Source of the DNA: Chlamydomonas sphaeroides
Taxonomy: Eukaryota > Chlorophyta > Chlorophyceae > Chlamydomonadales > Chlamydomonadaceae
DNA: 64,000 nucleotides
Assembly: GCA_001662425.1 (NCBI GenBank)
Contig: BDDC01000025.1
Span: 1 to 64,000, forward strand
Direction: 5' to 3'
Below are positions 13,354 through 26,900 of the stretch, piece after piece. The translations under genes were made by a program, and so were the position numbers. The notes beneath the pieces were generated by a model. It was not told the DNA's origin, did not search any database, and saw only the letters and a list, made by a program, of their open reading frames with translations. The number at the start of each line of letters is the position of its first letter. Position 1 is the first letter of the stretch.

Positions 13354-15298
13354 CTTGGCGAATTGAGCAGAACAGCAGCTGTGCGTTGGACCAGAGCCTG
13401 CGTGCTGTACTAATTAGTTGTAGTTGTGTGCGCTAAGAGAGGTGGGAGGCCGGCTTTACACAGCCGCGACAGCTGGATCTTAAGGCACACGAACCCAACT
13501 GCCCCAGGCTGCCCCCATGCCCACAAAGTCCACCCCGGCGCCACGCGCTGCCCTGTCTGTGTCCAGCCACGTGACCACGCTCCGAGCTGCTTTACGGATC
13601 CTGAGGCTATAGGATCATTTACAACACGCGCTGGCCCAGAAAACCCTCCTGCGCTGGCCCCCGCGGAAGGCCCCGTCGTGCCCCGTGAGGCCCCGTGGCC
13701 CCATTCTATTCTCCCACACGCGAGCACGTTGCGACCTGCCATACGCGACAATGGTACATGATGCATTGCACCTCGAGGTGCAGCGCTACTGGGACGTTAA
13801 ATGTAATCCCCAGCACCAAGACGAACGCCAGCGACGTCGCCGGTGACCGTGCGGCCTTTGCGCACACGCGTTTGCAATTGAATACCATGAACACCCCTCT
13901 TGGAGTGTGCGTAGACCGCTAACCGCCTGCAACCGTTCGGGTAACAATTGCGGACAGGGCAAGGCGACTGGCGAATCAGCTTGGGCAAGGGTTGGGGGGA
14001 CGACAGAAACGGGCACCCTTGGGCAAGGAGCCCTACCCTGGGCATGGGTAGAGAGGTGCCGCTGTCGGGAATAGGTCCCTTGGCCCGGCTCGGACGGTGC
14101 CGCTGTCGGGATTAGGTCCCGTGGCCCGGCTCGGACGGTGGGGACGACAGGAGCAGAACGCTGACGTGACACGGAGTTTATGAACTATGGTGATGCCGCT
14201 CCTTGCGCTCACTTCCGCTTCAGTCAAGATAAGTACAGGTTCCTGACTTCGTCTATTTTTCAGTATGTGTGTATAACTCCCCTGACATTGTGGGCGGAGT
14301 TTTCCAGCCTGCTGCTCAACACATAGCCGTCACGTAGCTGTTCCTACCAGTGCCTCTCTCGAGTAGCACAATTCCAGCTTGCAGTACAGGCCCTGACCAG
14401 GGAGGGCGGGGCCTGCCTCCTGGCCATACATGGCAGATATTCCTCAATTGACTTCGTTCTGGCTTGTAATATGGCTGGGCGCCTGTGCCAGCGAGCGGCG
14501 GGGGGAGGGGAGCACTCCCTGCTACCGATACTTGGCATGCAAGCGTGCCCCCCACCGCCGGGTGAAGGAGTTAGGTGTCGCGTCCTAGACGAGTGCCGGC
14601 ACGTAGAGCGCTGGTTGTTAGAACCTCCGCAAACATCCGCTCACACTCTGACGTGGCCCGACCTGGTGGGGGCGGCCGGTAGGCCTGGCGATACAAGGTT
14701 TGTGTACGCCCTTCTCCCCATTCCAGATGCGGCGACCCCTGACCATGCTGTCACACATATTGAAACGCTGTGGGCGTCATCTCATGTGTTCGCAGCTGCT
14801 GACAGCTTGAGCCCTCGCAACGCTATCTGGCAGAGGCTGGCAAAGAGCCGCCCATAATCTGAAGAAGACCTGGCAAGAATTTGCACCACGTATTGCCGAT
14901 GACTTACATCACCGGAGCGAATATGCAGGTTCGCATGACTGCAGGAGATACAACAACAAGCGAAGCCTTAATGCCCGCCGTTCACCGTACAACGGGCACG
15001 TGCCCGGAACAACCCGCAGCAGACCTCACGGCCATCACACTGCGCCACCAAACGCTGACTCGTTTCGTCGAGCAGGAAGCCTCTCTTGGGCGGCAAGGAC
15101 GCACGTCCCGCCCCCGCGGCGTGAGAGCACAAGGCCGCGGCCGAAGTGCCCGCACCCCTGCGCAAACACCCGCTCACACTCTGATCCCTCCTATGCTAGG
15201 AGCCCTGCAAAGAGAGCGCATTGCTGCACTAGCGCCACGTCTCCCGAGGGTTAGGTAGAGCTCACGTCCGAAGCGGAGCTCCAGCAACTCGAGGTCGC
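13354..15298. other. Intergenic between MAD2 and CP12
   Basis: 1.9 kb with no gene I can support. Two weak duplications are present: a ~41-bp unit twice around 14060-14142, and a ~24-bp stretch containing CCGCTCACACTCTGA near 14627 and 15160. TTACA at 14904-14908 (TGTAA on the minus strand) lies about 390 nt past the CP12 stop and could be its polyadenylation signal. Confidence 0.45.
14060..14142. repeat. Two-copy ~41-bp tandem repeat
   Basis: A unit starting GCCGCTGTCGGGA and ending GGCTCGGACGGT is present twice in a row with two or three differences. It lies in intergenic sequence upstream of MAD2. Confidence 0.85.
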
Positions 15299-16082
15299 TT
15301 AGTCCTCGTAGACGCTGAGGTAGGTGGAGGGGGTAAAGGAGGGAGGCTGTCAGCCGGGACGCAACCAGGGCTTCCGACAGGTGCCGACCGTGCCTCGCAT
15401 TCGCTCCGTTAATACAGCAACCCGAACACATCGAGGATTTGCAGGTCAGCGTCGGTTCGCGAGAGGATGGTCGATCGCGGAAGATGGTTCATAACGTAAC
15501 GGCTAGGGCGAGCGCTCACCGGCACTCGTCGGCGTCCGGGGCATCCTTGCAGAACGCCTCAAGGGGGTCCGACAGGGTAGAGTCGGCCTTGACGGCATCC
15601 TTCTTGTGCGAGACGGCAGCGCTGAGCTCCTCAACGGTGTCCCAGGCCACGGCGCAGTCCTGTAACACATCAAGGAATGGGACAGCACGCGTTTGCAAGG
15701 CAAGACAAGCGTTGCGCGAAGGAACGGTGGAGAGCGCCTGGTCGCCAGTGGATGCTTTCGCGCAAGCGGTGACGCGGCCAGCCCCCGATCTCGCTTGGAA
15801 GGGGCTACTACGGTAGGAAGCACCCTAGCGAGAGTATCCCGCAAGATATGGGGCTAAAAGCTGGGGCGCGAGGTCGCGGAGGATCAGCGTTTCGCATCTG
15901 CAGCTGCTCACCGAGGAGGTGCCCTTGGCGCAGGCCTCCTCAGCCTCCTTCACAGCGTCGACGACCTTCTTGTTCAGGTCGACGGCGGGCTGGCCGCTGG
16001 CGCGGACGGCCACCATGCGGGGGCGCGAGGCCGCAGGGCGGACCTGCGGCCGGCTGAGAAGCGTGGGCTTAGCGAGCATCAT
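15299..16082 (-). CDS. CP12: Chloroplast protein CP12
   Basis: A small, intrinsically disordered redox switch of the Calvin cycle: when oxidised it clamps GAPDH and phosphoribulokinase into an inactive complex in the stroma. Three exons: 16082-15912 (MMLAKP, transit peptide, then the mature start near ASGQPAVDLNKKV), 15659-15520, and a 16-nt last exon 15314-15299 encoding the end of RVYED and TAA. Both regulatory Cys pairs are present: EACAKGTSSDCAVAWD and FCKDAPDADEC. The conserved AWD-VEEL core is intact. An in-frame ATG at 16127 would add 15 residues (MKSQHAESLQ); I prefer 16082 because the Chlamydomonas protein, as I recall it, also begins with MM. Expression in light is expected from the family but no motif was identified. 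Confidence 0.95.
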
Positions 16083-16127
16083 TTTAGTAAGTTGTAGTTG
16101 CAAGGACTCGGCGTGTTGGGACTTCAT

Positions 16128-17983
16128 TTCAGCTTGAGCCTTGGGGCTGCATGGGTGTACGGCCGCGGATAAGGGTCGACTACCACCCAGCCAAACTCAG
16201 GTGAGCGTGCGTTTCTGGAAGCCCCTTTTGACACCTAACTAGCGCTCTCACTGGACCAGCGAAATGCGCATCATGCGAAGAGAACGACCCCGCTGTTTCG
16301 TGTCGGTGGATGCATCCGCGCGTCGCTTCGGCCAAACCTCTGGGACCTTGACGCTAATGCGTCAGCATGTCGACTAGATGATATCAAGAGTGTTAACAAA
16401 CAAACACTGCGTACACGTTCATGAGACAACTTGTTCCGGAACGTGGCACAAAAGCAGTTGCAATAAACCGTGCACCAAGCATTGCTGTCGTTAATATGTA
16501 AAGTGCCTGCGCCGACTTGCGGTGTTGTGCGCGTGTGCAAACTTGGGGCGCCGCAGCCCCCACCCCGAACCCCCGCCCGTGTCTGCTAAGGTCAAGACGA
16601 TGCCACACAACGTACCGTGTCTTGCAGCAAGGGCCCCTCTATTCTAGTCTGCCTGGCGCAGTCTTGCCACGCGTTGGATTCACGGCAGTGGCCACCGCTG
16701 CCCCCTGCTAGCAGTACCCGACCGTACCCGACCGTCACGCCCAGATACACTCTGGAGGCCCCTCCTGTAAGGCGAGGAAGCTCCGCGGCCCCTACCCGCA
16801 CTGGGCGACGCGCGTTGGCGTGACTGCAACCCTGCACGTGGGGACACTGGCATGATGGCTTGTTGTGGCTTCGGAACAGGCACGCACCAGCGGCGGGGCC
16901 AGCCTCCTGATGCCAGCACCGTAGCAAAGGCCGTTGGGGCACGCCGGATGGCGGGCCACGTGCATGACGCCAACTGCCGTGCTTCCTGCTGCTTCCTTGC
17001 CCGGCCCACGGCTGGGTCCTGGAAGCGACGTGCATTAGAAGCGTTGACTTTCTGACGAGGGTGCCATCCGGGCCGGACCCTGCCGGACCCGTGGACCGGG
17101 AGCCTTAGGCGGGGCTGCTGCCGAACGGTATCAGTTGTCTGGCCGTTAGGAACATTCGAAGGCCGGATGCTTGGGCCAAGGCGGGGCAAGACTGTGGCTG
17201 CCAGGCTGGGCTGCGGCAGCAGGAGCCCGGCTTGGGCGGAGCGTGGGTGCATGGGCGGCATGGGCGGCAGGGGCCGCTGGGAGGGCCAACCTGCATCACC
17301 TGTATCTGACATCTGCATGCCGAACGCGCTGGTGCCAGGCGGTGACGCCCGCGCGCCCCAGCCGGGCCTCTTGAAGCAGCACGGGAGAGGCATGCCGCGG
17401 CTACCGCCGCCCCTGGCGTGTCGGCTCCACAGCTCCGAGCGCCCCTCCACGCAGCGCCGCTCCGCACCAAGCGCACCCCTACAGGAGTCCCTTCACGCTT
17501 GCAGCAACACGGCCGCCCGCGACTGGCAGCAGCGCCGTCGGCGCCGCCGCTGCCACCCAACTAGCAAAGTGCTCAGTGCGCGGCGGTGGCAGCATTCTAG
17601 CCCCCAGCGCGCGCCAGTCAATGACCCTTGTACGCCGGTTGGGTGCCGGGTGTGTGTAGCCCAACGACGATCGCGCGCGCGGCTCTAGCAGCATTCCCTA
17701 ACTCCCGTCAGCGCACGTGTCGCCCCCTCCCAGCGGGCCCTGCCGCCCAAGCCAGGCTCCTGCTGCCGCAGTCCCGCCTGGCAACCACAGTCCTGCCTTC
17801 GACCTGACTGGCCAGGTCCCAAGGTCGTCGAAATCCTCTTCACGCTATACTCCAGCTCCCGGCCCGCCATGTGGCGCCGCCGCTGCCGCCGTCGCGCCCA
17901 CTCACCCGCACACCTATGCCTATGTGTTCCCCGCCTCGTGACGCCTCGTGACGCGAGCCCATCGTGCCCTTAGGCACGCCCCA
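16128..17983. other. Intergenic: CP12 promoter side and 3' side of the MBD9-like gene
   Basis: 1.86 kb without supported coding exons. It should contain the CP12 promoter and 5' UTR just above 16127 and the 3' UTR of the large chromatin gene below 17984. Open frames here have no splice-consistent partners. Confidence 0.5.
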
Positions 17984-20900
17984 TCACGTGCCGAGGTCGT
18001 CGAAGTCTTCCACATCGTACTCCACTTCACTCCGAGCCATGCCCCGCGTCGGCTGCTTGCGCGTCGGCGGCGCCGCGCCCCGCCGCCCCAGCGGCGCCGC
18101 CACCGCCGCCGCGCTGCGCCGCTTCGCCACCGCCGCCGCCGACGGGGCGCGCTCCTCGCGCTCGTCCCCCGACGCGCCGCCGCGCCCGCTGCGCCGCGGC
18201 GGCGGCGGCTCCTCCTCCTCCTCGCTGTCGTCCGACCAGTCCTGCAGCGCCCGTTGGCGGTTGGCCAGGATGAGGGCGGCGGTTGCGCCAACCGGCTTGT
18301 TGCCGTTGGCGTGCGCCGCCACGGCGGCGACGGCAGGTGGCTTGTCAGTGCCGCGCGTGCGGCCGGCGGCGGCCCTGCCACGCGCCGGCGCCTCCTCCTG
18401 CTGCTCGTCCTCGCTGCCGCTGCCGCTGGCCTGCCCGTCCTCCTCCTCCTCCTCCTCCGACGCCGATGCGTCCTCCTCCTCGTCGTCGTCGCCGGCAGAG
18501 GACGCCTTGGCGGATGCCCGCGTCCGGCCGCGTCCGGCGGGCTTGCGCGCCGCCGCCGCGCCCCCGCGCGTGCGCCGCGCCGGCAGCTCCTCCTCCTCTT
18601 CCTCACTGCTGCTGCTCTTTTCACTGCCGCTCTCCTCCTCCTCCTCCTCCTCCTCCTCCTCCTCGCTCTCTGCGCCCTTGGCGTTTCGCCCCGAGCGCCG
18701 CGTCTGCGGCCGCCGCGGCTCGTCCCCGCGCCGCAGACGGGCGGACGATCGGGTGCCGCGCCGCCGGCCGCCCTCTTCCTCCGACACATCCTCCTCCTCT
18801 TCTTCGTCCTCTTCGTCCTCCTCGCCCTCGTCACTTGAACCAGACCCGTCCGACCCATCCGAGTCGCCGCCGCTGCCGCTCTCCTCCGCCTTGTCCTCCT
18901 CGCTCTCCGCTGCGACCTCGCCCTCTTCCGGCTCCTCCTCCTCCTCCGGCTCCTCCACCACGGCCGCGGCGCGGCCGCCGCGTTTCGGCTGCGCCTTTGC
19001 ACCCTGTGCTCCGCTGCCGCTGCGGCCACGCGCGGCCTTGGCCTTGTCCGTCGCCGCGCGCTTGGCGGCGGCGCCGCGCCCGGCGCGGGCCGCGGGCCGC
19101 GCCTCCTCCTCGTCCTCTTCCGAGGAAGAGCTTGAGCTGCCGTCGTGGTTGTCATCGTCGGCGCTGCCGCCGCGCTTGCGCTTGTTGGCGCCGCCCTTGG
19201 CCCCGCGGCCCGTGGGCGCCGCGCCTGCGGCGGCATGGCGGCGGGCGGTGGGGGAAGATTGAGGGTGTGACGTTGAAGATTGAGGGGTTGACAACAAAAA
19301 AGCAGGCGGGGATAGGTCACGTGGTCGCGGCGGAGACAGCATTACGAGGCCATGCATGCCATGCAGCAGCACAGGCACCTCACGAAGGCATGGAGGGCAG
19401 AGGGTGCGCGGCAGCGTTGGCGGCATAAGCCGCGTTGCCCATCCATCTCCGTGACGGCTATCTGGTACGGCCATACCAGATAGTCGTACCGCGTGGTAAT
19501 GACGCCGTCACGGAGTTCGCGGCAACGCAGCCGGCCCCTCAACGCGCCGGGAGCGAGAGCAGGGCACGACTGCAGCATGCGCGGTGCCGCATGTGGCTCT
19601 GACCTTGACCGTCCACTCGAATCCCTCGACCGACACTGGGGCTCGCCGCTAGCTAGGGTTACCAGCTTCCTTAGGAGACAACAGCAAGGAATCGCAGAGA
19701 TCACATTCTAGTGCTTCTTGGTTATAGCTGTTTAAGGGTCTTAAAAGGGATTGGTGAACCCTTTCTCACCGCTCGCGGCGGTCGCAGCGCCGCCGCGGCG
19801 CGACGGGTACCGCTCCTGCTGAGCCGCGGCCGCGGCCTTGGCCGGCGCCGCAGCGCCGCGCCCGCGGCCGCCGCCGGCGCGCGGCGCGGGCACCTCCGGC
19901 GGCTCCACCGAGGGCGCGTGGTGCAGCTCCCTGCGGCGTGCGGTTGCGCTCTGCTCAACAACCATGCACAGCAGTCACTTGAGGCGTGGTCCAAATGCAG
20001 CGGCGCCTCATGTTGCCTCCAGCGCTTTCCATGTCGTGGCTCCCGGCCCTGCCAAAACACCAAACCCCGCTCCACGCCGCGACGTTGTACGCATCGGGGC
20101 GCAGACCCATGCCGACACCGTCCTCACCTCGGCGGCAGGACGGTCTTGCGCAGCGCCCCCTGCAGCGAGGCCAGGCGGTAGGCGGCCGCGCCCCAGGTGG
20201 CGCACAGCCCCGGGTGCTGCGCGGGCATGCAGTAGAGGCGCCAGTGGGGGCGCAGCGCCTGCGGGGAGGGAGGAGGGCAGGGAGGGTGGGTTTGGAGGGT
20301 GGGTTTGGAGGCGGGCAAGGCGACACGGGACATGGGTGCACGGGGCGCGGCGCATCATGCGCTTGCAGCTCCCGCTCCCGAGCAGCAGGCACCACCGCGT
20401 CATGCACCAGCGAGGCCAACGGACCAACGGCAGCATTGGTGATCCTTGCAACATGGCAGCTAACCTCATGCGCCCGCACCTCGTCCACCAGCATGCCCTC
20501 CAGCACCGTCAGCGCCGCGCTCAGCTGCTGCGGGCTTGACGACGCCTCCACCATCTCCGCCCAGCGCTCCTGCCGCCGCTCCGAGCCCCAGAACCGGTGG
20601 AACGCCTCCGCCGGCAGCCCCCGCTGCATCGCCAGCAGCTCCGACCGCAGCTCGAGCGCCTCCGGCGGCGCCGCCGCCGCCCCGTCAACGTCCATGTCAG
20701 CGACGGAGCCGGCGCGCGCGGCGGCGGCGCCGCCGCGGCCGCGGCCCGGCGCGAGCGTCATGGATGGGCAGAGTAGCGCTGGTGGCGGCGGCGGCTCGGC
20801 CGGCTCGGGCTTGGCCTCTGCCGCGGGCTCCTCCTTGACGGCGGCCGCCGCCGGCTCCTTGTCCTTGGCGCCCTTCTTGCCCTTGCCGCTGGCGGCGTCG

Positions 20901-23900
20901 CCGGGCGCGGAGGAGGCGGCGATGCGGTCGCGCGCACGCAGCAGCGCCGTCCGCAGGGGGCCCTCGCGGATGCCCTGTGCCGCGAGGTCGGATGGGGGCA
21001 CACCGCTGCTTTACCAACCTATCCCGAACCATGACAAAGCTCTGCATGGTCATTTTCGTAGGCTCCTTGTATGCAGGCCCACACAAGGAGCCCGGCAACA
21101 CGTTCCTGGAGGCCCCAGAGAGCTCACCGACGCCTAAACATGCTTGCGAACGAAACCTTTGATAGTCTACCAGGATATCGTAAAAGGTTTAAAGAGAAAG
21201 CCGGCAGCCGCACCTTGGGGTGCAACCACGCCAGCAGCCCCGCGAGCTGCTCGGGCGTGTGGAACATGCCCCACGACACCCCCGACCCCGCGTCGGGCCC
21301 CAGCGCAAACACGCGCGGCCGGGGCCGCTCCACCGGCAGCCCCCACTCGTCCAGCTGTGCCTCGGGCTCCGCGCCAGCGTCGGCAGGCGTGGCCGCGTCG
21401 GGGCCTGCGGCGTCGGTCTTCTTGGCCTTGTCGGCGTCGGCCTTGCGCTTGGCGTCGGCCTCGTCCTCGGCCTTGCGCTGCAGCAGGCGCTCGCCCAGGG
21501 CGCGCTTGGCGGCCTCGTCCTCGTCGGCGGCCTGCGAGCACGAGCGGTTGGGGCGACACGCACACGCGTGACTTAGCGCACTCGTCCTCACACAATCGAT
21601 GGGGTTCTGTTCTACCTAACACTGGAACACAATCGATGGCCAGGTTCGAACGACAGGGTGCGCGCGGCGGCCTTGTCCACGGCGGGGGCTGGAATGTGCC
21701 GGGAAGGCACAGGCAGGACTAGCGAGTTTGTAATGTCCAGCCTGGCCGATGTAAACAGGCCCGGTGCGCCGGCCTCACCTGTCCGGCGGGCCGCTGCTCC
21801 ACCAGCACCACGCCCTGCGGCCCCGCGTGGCTCAGGTGATCGGCACCCAGCCACCAATACCTGTGGGAAAAGAAAAGGCGGAGGTATGGCCGAGCGTCAG
21901 GCTTCGCCGCATCAACGCCGCCGCCGATGCGTGCGCCGGGCAGCCAGCGAAGGGCTCGCAGCACAGCAAGAGAAGGGCCTCCGCACCGCACCTGCTGCCG
22001 TGCCGGTCCTCGCCCAGCGGCTCCTGGCGCACGGCCATGCCCTCCACCTGCGCCTCCAGGGTCATGAGCCGCCGCAGCTCGGCCTCGGGCAGCACCGACA
22101 GGTCGGTGGGCTTGCGGTAGGTGCTGCTCTTCTTGGCGCCTGCGGGGGAAAGCGGGGGAAAGCGGGGGAAAGCGGGGACACAGGGGGCCGTGTTGGACCG
22201 AGTGACCAGGAACCGACGCAGACACGTGTGTTGGAAAACAAAACAGTCAGCATGCTCTTCTAGACGCATGCAGGGATCGGGCAGGCCCACGGCGCGGGCG
22301 ATTCGGCAGAGGGTGGACACGCCAAGCACGCCGCACCTGCCGCCGCCTCGGCGCCCTCCTTTGCGGGCTCCTCCTCGGCGCCCTCCTTGCCGCCTTTGCC
22401 GCCCTTGCCGCCCTTGCCCTTGGCCCCCTTGGCGCCCGCCGCCGCGGCGGGCGCCGCCGCGTTGGCGTCCGCGGCCTGGTTCTCCTTCTCCGCCGCGGCC
22501 TTCTTGGCGGCCGCCTGCTCCTCCTGCAGGAGCGTGAAACGGAAACGTCGACAGCACGTCGCGTGTGCTCGCAACCCGGCAGCCGGCAGGCTTCATCGTG
22601 CGTCCTGACCGCTCCCTTGCGCTCTCTGCTTGCGGTCGCATGTTCGCCACAGCCCCACGCACCATGATCTGGCGCGCCTTGGAGCGGATGGCCACAGCGT
22701 CCATGCGCGCCTTCTTGCGGTCCTCCACCACCTGCCGTGCGTTTCGGGGGAAAGGAGGATTGGTGCACCAAGCACTCAGCATGGCGGCTTTTGTGTGCTC
22801 AGCGCGGAGCCGGCGTGGGTCCTGGGTCCTGCTCGACCACACCGCCGACAGAGCCTCAGGCCAGATCAGAAGGCCGCGGAGAGCAAAGCCAAGTAACGCA
22901 TGCGACGCGACTCACAGCACATAACGGTGCCACAACTGACATGCCACCGCATGACTGCACGTCTGCTCAACACCGCCGCACCTGCTCCAGCGAGTCCCGC
23001 AGCGCGGTGGTGTCGCAGGCCAGGTCGCACAGCGCCGACAGCAGCGCCAGGCGGGCCGAGGGGCTCCAGGCGGCGGCGGCGGACGAGGGAGATGCGGCGG
23101 CCGAGGTGGAGGGACCGTCGGGTACGGCGGCGCCGGTGTGGTAGTCGGCGGCTCCCAGCAACTGGGCCAGCCGCAGCAGGCCTGCGGGCGGCGGATGGGA
23201 GGCGGAGATCGGTTTGGTAAACCGCAGAGCCACGGCCACGTCCACGTCCCGGCCCACCTAGGCAGGCAGCGGCAGTGGCCCCGTCCACGGGGCCCCAGCC
23301 AGGATATGCAAGCGGAGGCACGCCGCGGGCCGCTGCCCCTCTGTCGGGAGCCCCCAGGAGGCCCCGCTCACCCGCCAGCTCCTGCAGCCCCGGCCGGCTG
23401 TGCGCCCGCAGTGCCACGCGGGGGCCCTCGGGCACATCGCCCGGCACCACCGGCGCCACATCCGCCACCCCGTACATGGGGCCGTGGGCAGCGCCTGCAC
23501 CTGCTGCAGCCACCACCGGCCCTGATGCTGCTGACGCAGCGGCGGCGGCGGCGGGGGCGCGGGCGGGCGGCTGTGAGGCGCCGGCGGGGGCCTTGGGTCC
23601 GCGGCCCTCCAGCTCCGCGACCACGTGGCTGTGGCTGTGGCAGTGCTGCGAGGTTGGCAGGGAGGGAGGTGGCAAACATTGGCAAGAGGATTGTTGCCGT
23701 GTAAATAGCAGACCCCAGAGCGCAATTGCACGAACGCCGCAGAGGTAGGGAGAGGGAGGACGAGGACATGGCAAGCAGGGAGAGCGCGGCGTGTGGCGCG
23801 TGGGCGGGACTACGCACCCCCTGGCGCGGCGCGTGGCGGCACACCTGGAAGGCGGGCGAGCAGGGTTCGGCCGCTGCGGCGGCGCTGGGCCCGGGGCGGT

Positions 23901-26900
23901 CGACCCGCATGCCGTCGGCGCCCTCCTCCTCGTCCTCCTGCGCACGCGTGGCGGCGGCGAGGATGCAAGCAAGCTGTCGTGCGCATGCGTCAAGCCCAGC
24001 CAACCCCCCACGATGATGCATGCGCTGCTCTGCGGTGCGAGGCGTCAACGCGCCCACAAGCCGCGACCCACCGGCGACGGCGCCAGGCCGCGGGCGGTGC
24101 AGGAGGGGCAGAACCAGGCGCCCTCGGGGATCTGTTTGGAAGGTGGGGCCGCGGGCGTCAAGCGGGCGGGGGTTGGGGGCACGCAATGAGCCGCAGCGAC
24201 AATGAGCGGGCGGGGGTTGAGGGCCCAGCGGAGGGCGACGCAGCGCACATGCCGCGGGGCAGCAGAGCTAGGGAGCGCCCCCTGCCCTGCTGCTGCCGTG
24301 CTGCCGCGCCCTGGGCGTCCACGCAGTGGTTTGAATCACGCCGAGGCCCCCCCCCCGACCCACCTCGAGCAGCGGCGGCTCCACGCAGTAGCAGTGGTAC
24401 TCCCCGTCGCAGCCGTCGCACAGCAGCGTGCGCTTCTTGTCCTCGTCCAGCCAGCACACCCTGCGGGCAGCGGCAGGGCCAGGACAAGTTGGGTCCATAG
24501 ATAAGGCTGTACGTTTCGCGGGCCGTGGGGCAAGAGTAGGCACGGCAGGCGGCCTTGGTCGGGCCTTTTGCGCTGATGCCACGCCATGATGACACACCAC
24601 CGCCGCGGGCGGCCGCACCTGCAGCCCGGGCGCGGGTTGAAGAGCCGCGTGGCATCGTTGAGGCCCTTGACGTCCTCCTCCTCCTCCTCGTCCGCCTCCG
24701 CCATGGCCGCGTCGCCGTCGGCCCCTGCCGCCGCCCGCTTGGCCGGCGGTAGCGCCAGCGCCCTGCCGCCGTGGGCCAGCAGCTCGTCCAGCTTGCGCTC
24801 CGCCACGTCAGCCAGAGAGGCCCGGGCGTCCTGCGAGGCGAGGAGCGGCCGGCCTGTTGCAGCAGTGCGTATGCGCCACACATGGCACACACGGCGCACA
24901 CGCGTGCACGGCCCAGCAGCTGCCGCTCCGGCAGCCGACACAAGAGCCAGACACGTCGAGCCCCAGGGTCGTGCAGCCCTGCTGCGGCCACAGCCACCAT
25001 CCCTGCAGCGCGGCCCGCAGCCGCACCTGCTGCGCCCGGTCACATGCGCCCAGAGGCGCCCAACGCCGCCCCCACAGGGCCATGGAGCCCTGCCCTCGTG
25101 CGTCGTGCCCAGCCCCTGCCGGCCCCCACCTGGTGCCCCGGGATGTCCCGGCCGCGTGGGCTGCTGAGCGTAATGCGCCACAGCGCCAGTGCGGCGCGGA
25201 TGTCTACCGCCATGGCGCCCAGCCAGTCGCCTGCGGCAGTGCGGAGTAGATTGGGTGGAGCGGCGGGCGCTGGCAACACAGCAGACAGCGCGATGCGTGG
25301 TGTGGCCTGCGCGCTTCGCATCCCATGCACCTCATGGGCCCACTGTGCGACGACGGCCGACCGCCATCGTGCTTCTATCCGGCGCCGGCGCCAACATGCG
25401 GTTGAGTCGCAGTGCATAGCGCACTCTCGACCCCCCTGCCGCATGTTGTGTGAGCAATACGACTCTTTACGCTCGTCGGCCCGTCCACAGCCCGCCTCAC
25501 CCGTGCTCTGGTACAGCCCCGCGTCCAGCCGCACCGCCACGCCGTGCAGGTCTAGGCCGCGCGGCGCCTTGGCCGCCTCCCCGAACTCGGGCGCGTAGAA
25601 GCCCAGCGCCGGGCCGCCCTCCGGCAGCCCCAGCAGCTCAGCCAGCAGGCGGCGGCCGCGGCGGACCTGGCCCTCGCCGTCCAGGTACTGCGGTGGGGGG
25701 GAAAGGAGGCAGAGGGCAGTACCGGCAGGACGAGTCGGTTGGCGCTGATACGGCAGCAGTGGGCCGCCCTATCTCGTACTATCCCATCCACATGACCAGA
25801 CCCATGACCAGACCCATGACCAGACCCATGACCAGACCCATGACCAGACCCATGCAACAGCGCGCTCAAACGTGTTCCCCACGGGGCCCAAGCACTGCCA
25901 CGCGCACAGGCGTGCGCGTTTGTCTTGGCCACGACACCGCATCGCAACCCGCTGCGGACAACGGACCCACCTTGAGGTCGAAGCTTCCGATGCCGGCCAG
26001 CCGGCGCTCCGCGGCCGCCCGCGCGCGAGCGTCATCCGCTGCCAGGAGCGCGTCGGCGGCCCAGCGCGAGGAGGCGTGCGGCAGCAGCGCGATGCGGGAG
26101 AGCAGGTGCGGGAAGTTGAGGCCGGCCAGCAGGTAGTGCAGCCAGTCCTGGGTGGGTGAGGGGGCGAGGTGGGCGCAAGATCACGCCGTCAGAGGTTGCG
26201 CACAGCCGCGTTGGAAGGAGGGCCGCGCTGGGCTCGGCAGCCCTGCTGACGACACACAGCGACCTCCGCACTCGGCCCGCCCTCACCGCGGGCTCCAGGT
26301 TGCTCAGCTGGCCCGGCAGCTTGAGGCTGACCAGCGCCGCCGAGCGCGGCTCCGAGGAGGCTAGGTAGCGCGCGGCGGCGGCTGCCGCCATGTAGCGCCG
26401 CGCCATCTCGGGCCACGTGGCGGCGGTCAGCGGCGGCAAGGCGGGCGACAGGTCGCGCTTCTGCGGGGTGTCGAAAGGGCCGCCAGCAGGGCAGGCACGC
26501 TCGTCGCCACGTGCGGCACGTGGTGAAGTCTTACCCCCAAGCACAATCCCCCTCGGGCACGAGGCATACCCTCGCCACGCACTCTGTCGCAGCTGCACAC
26601 TGCCCCTATCATACAAACCGACGCGGCACGCCCCGCATGTGAGACGAGACAGCAACGCCGACCTAGGTCAAGCCGAGGCCCAGAGCCCCACTCACCCCCA
26701 GGTGGCTGGTCTGCGCCACGTACTCGATCAGCTCGTCCACAGCCTCGTCCACCAGCAGCCGCAGCAGGCTCAGGTGCACCTCGTCGCACGCGCGCCGCGC
26801 GGGCGCCGCCAGCCGGCAGGGCGGCTCCGCCAGCATGGCCAGCAGGTCGACCAGCGAGGGCGGCCGCGCCTCGAGGCCCAGCAGCTTGCTGCGGTGGGGC

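Noticed and set aside
14471..14857. 128-codon frame upstream of MAD2
   Set aside because: No similarity I recognise, no splice partners, codon pattern unlike the neighbours.
17984..19250. Acidic tail as a separate gene
   Set aside because: It begins at a good acceptor (GCCGCAG) with no convincing ATG, and the preceding exon ends with a GT donor; one gene is simpler.
17964..19262. 432-codon plus-strand poly-Ser/Pro frame
   Set aside because: Mirror image of the Glu/Asp-rich tail exon of the minus-strand chromatin gene; GAG/GAC runs read as CTC/GTC/TCC runs on the other strand.
21580..21665. tRNA-like GGTTCGAA sequence
   Set aside because: No acceptor stem or D-arm can be formed around it; the nearby ACACAATCGATGG duplication is just an intronic repeat.
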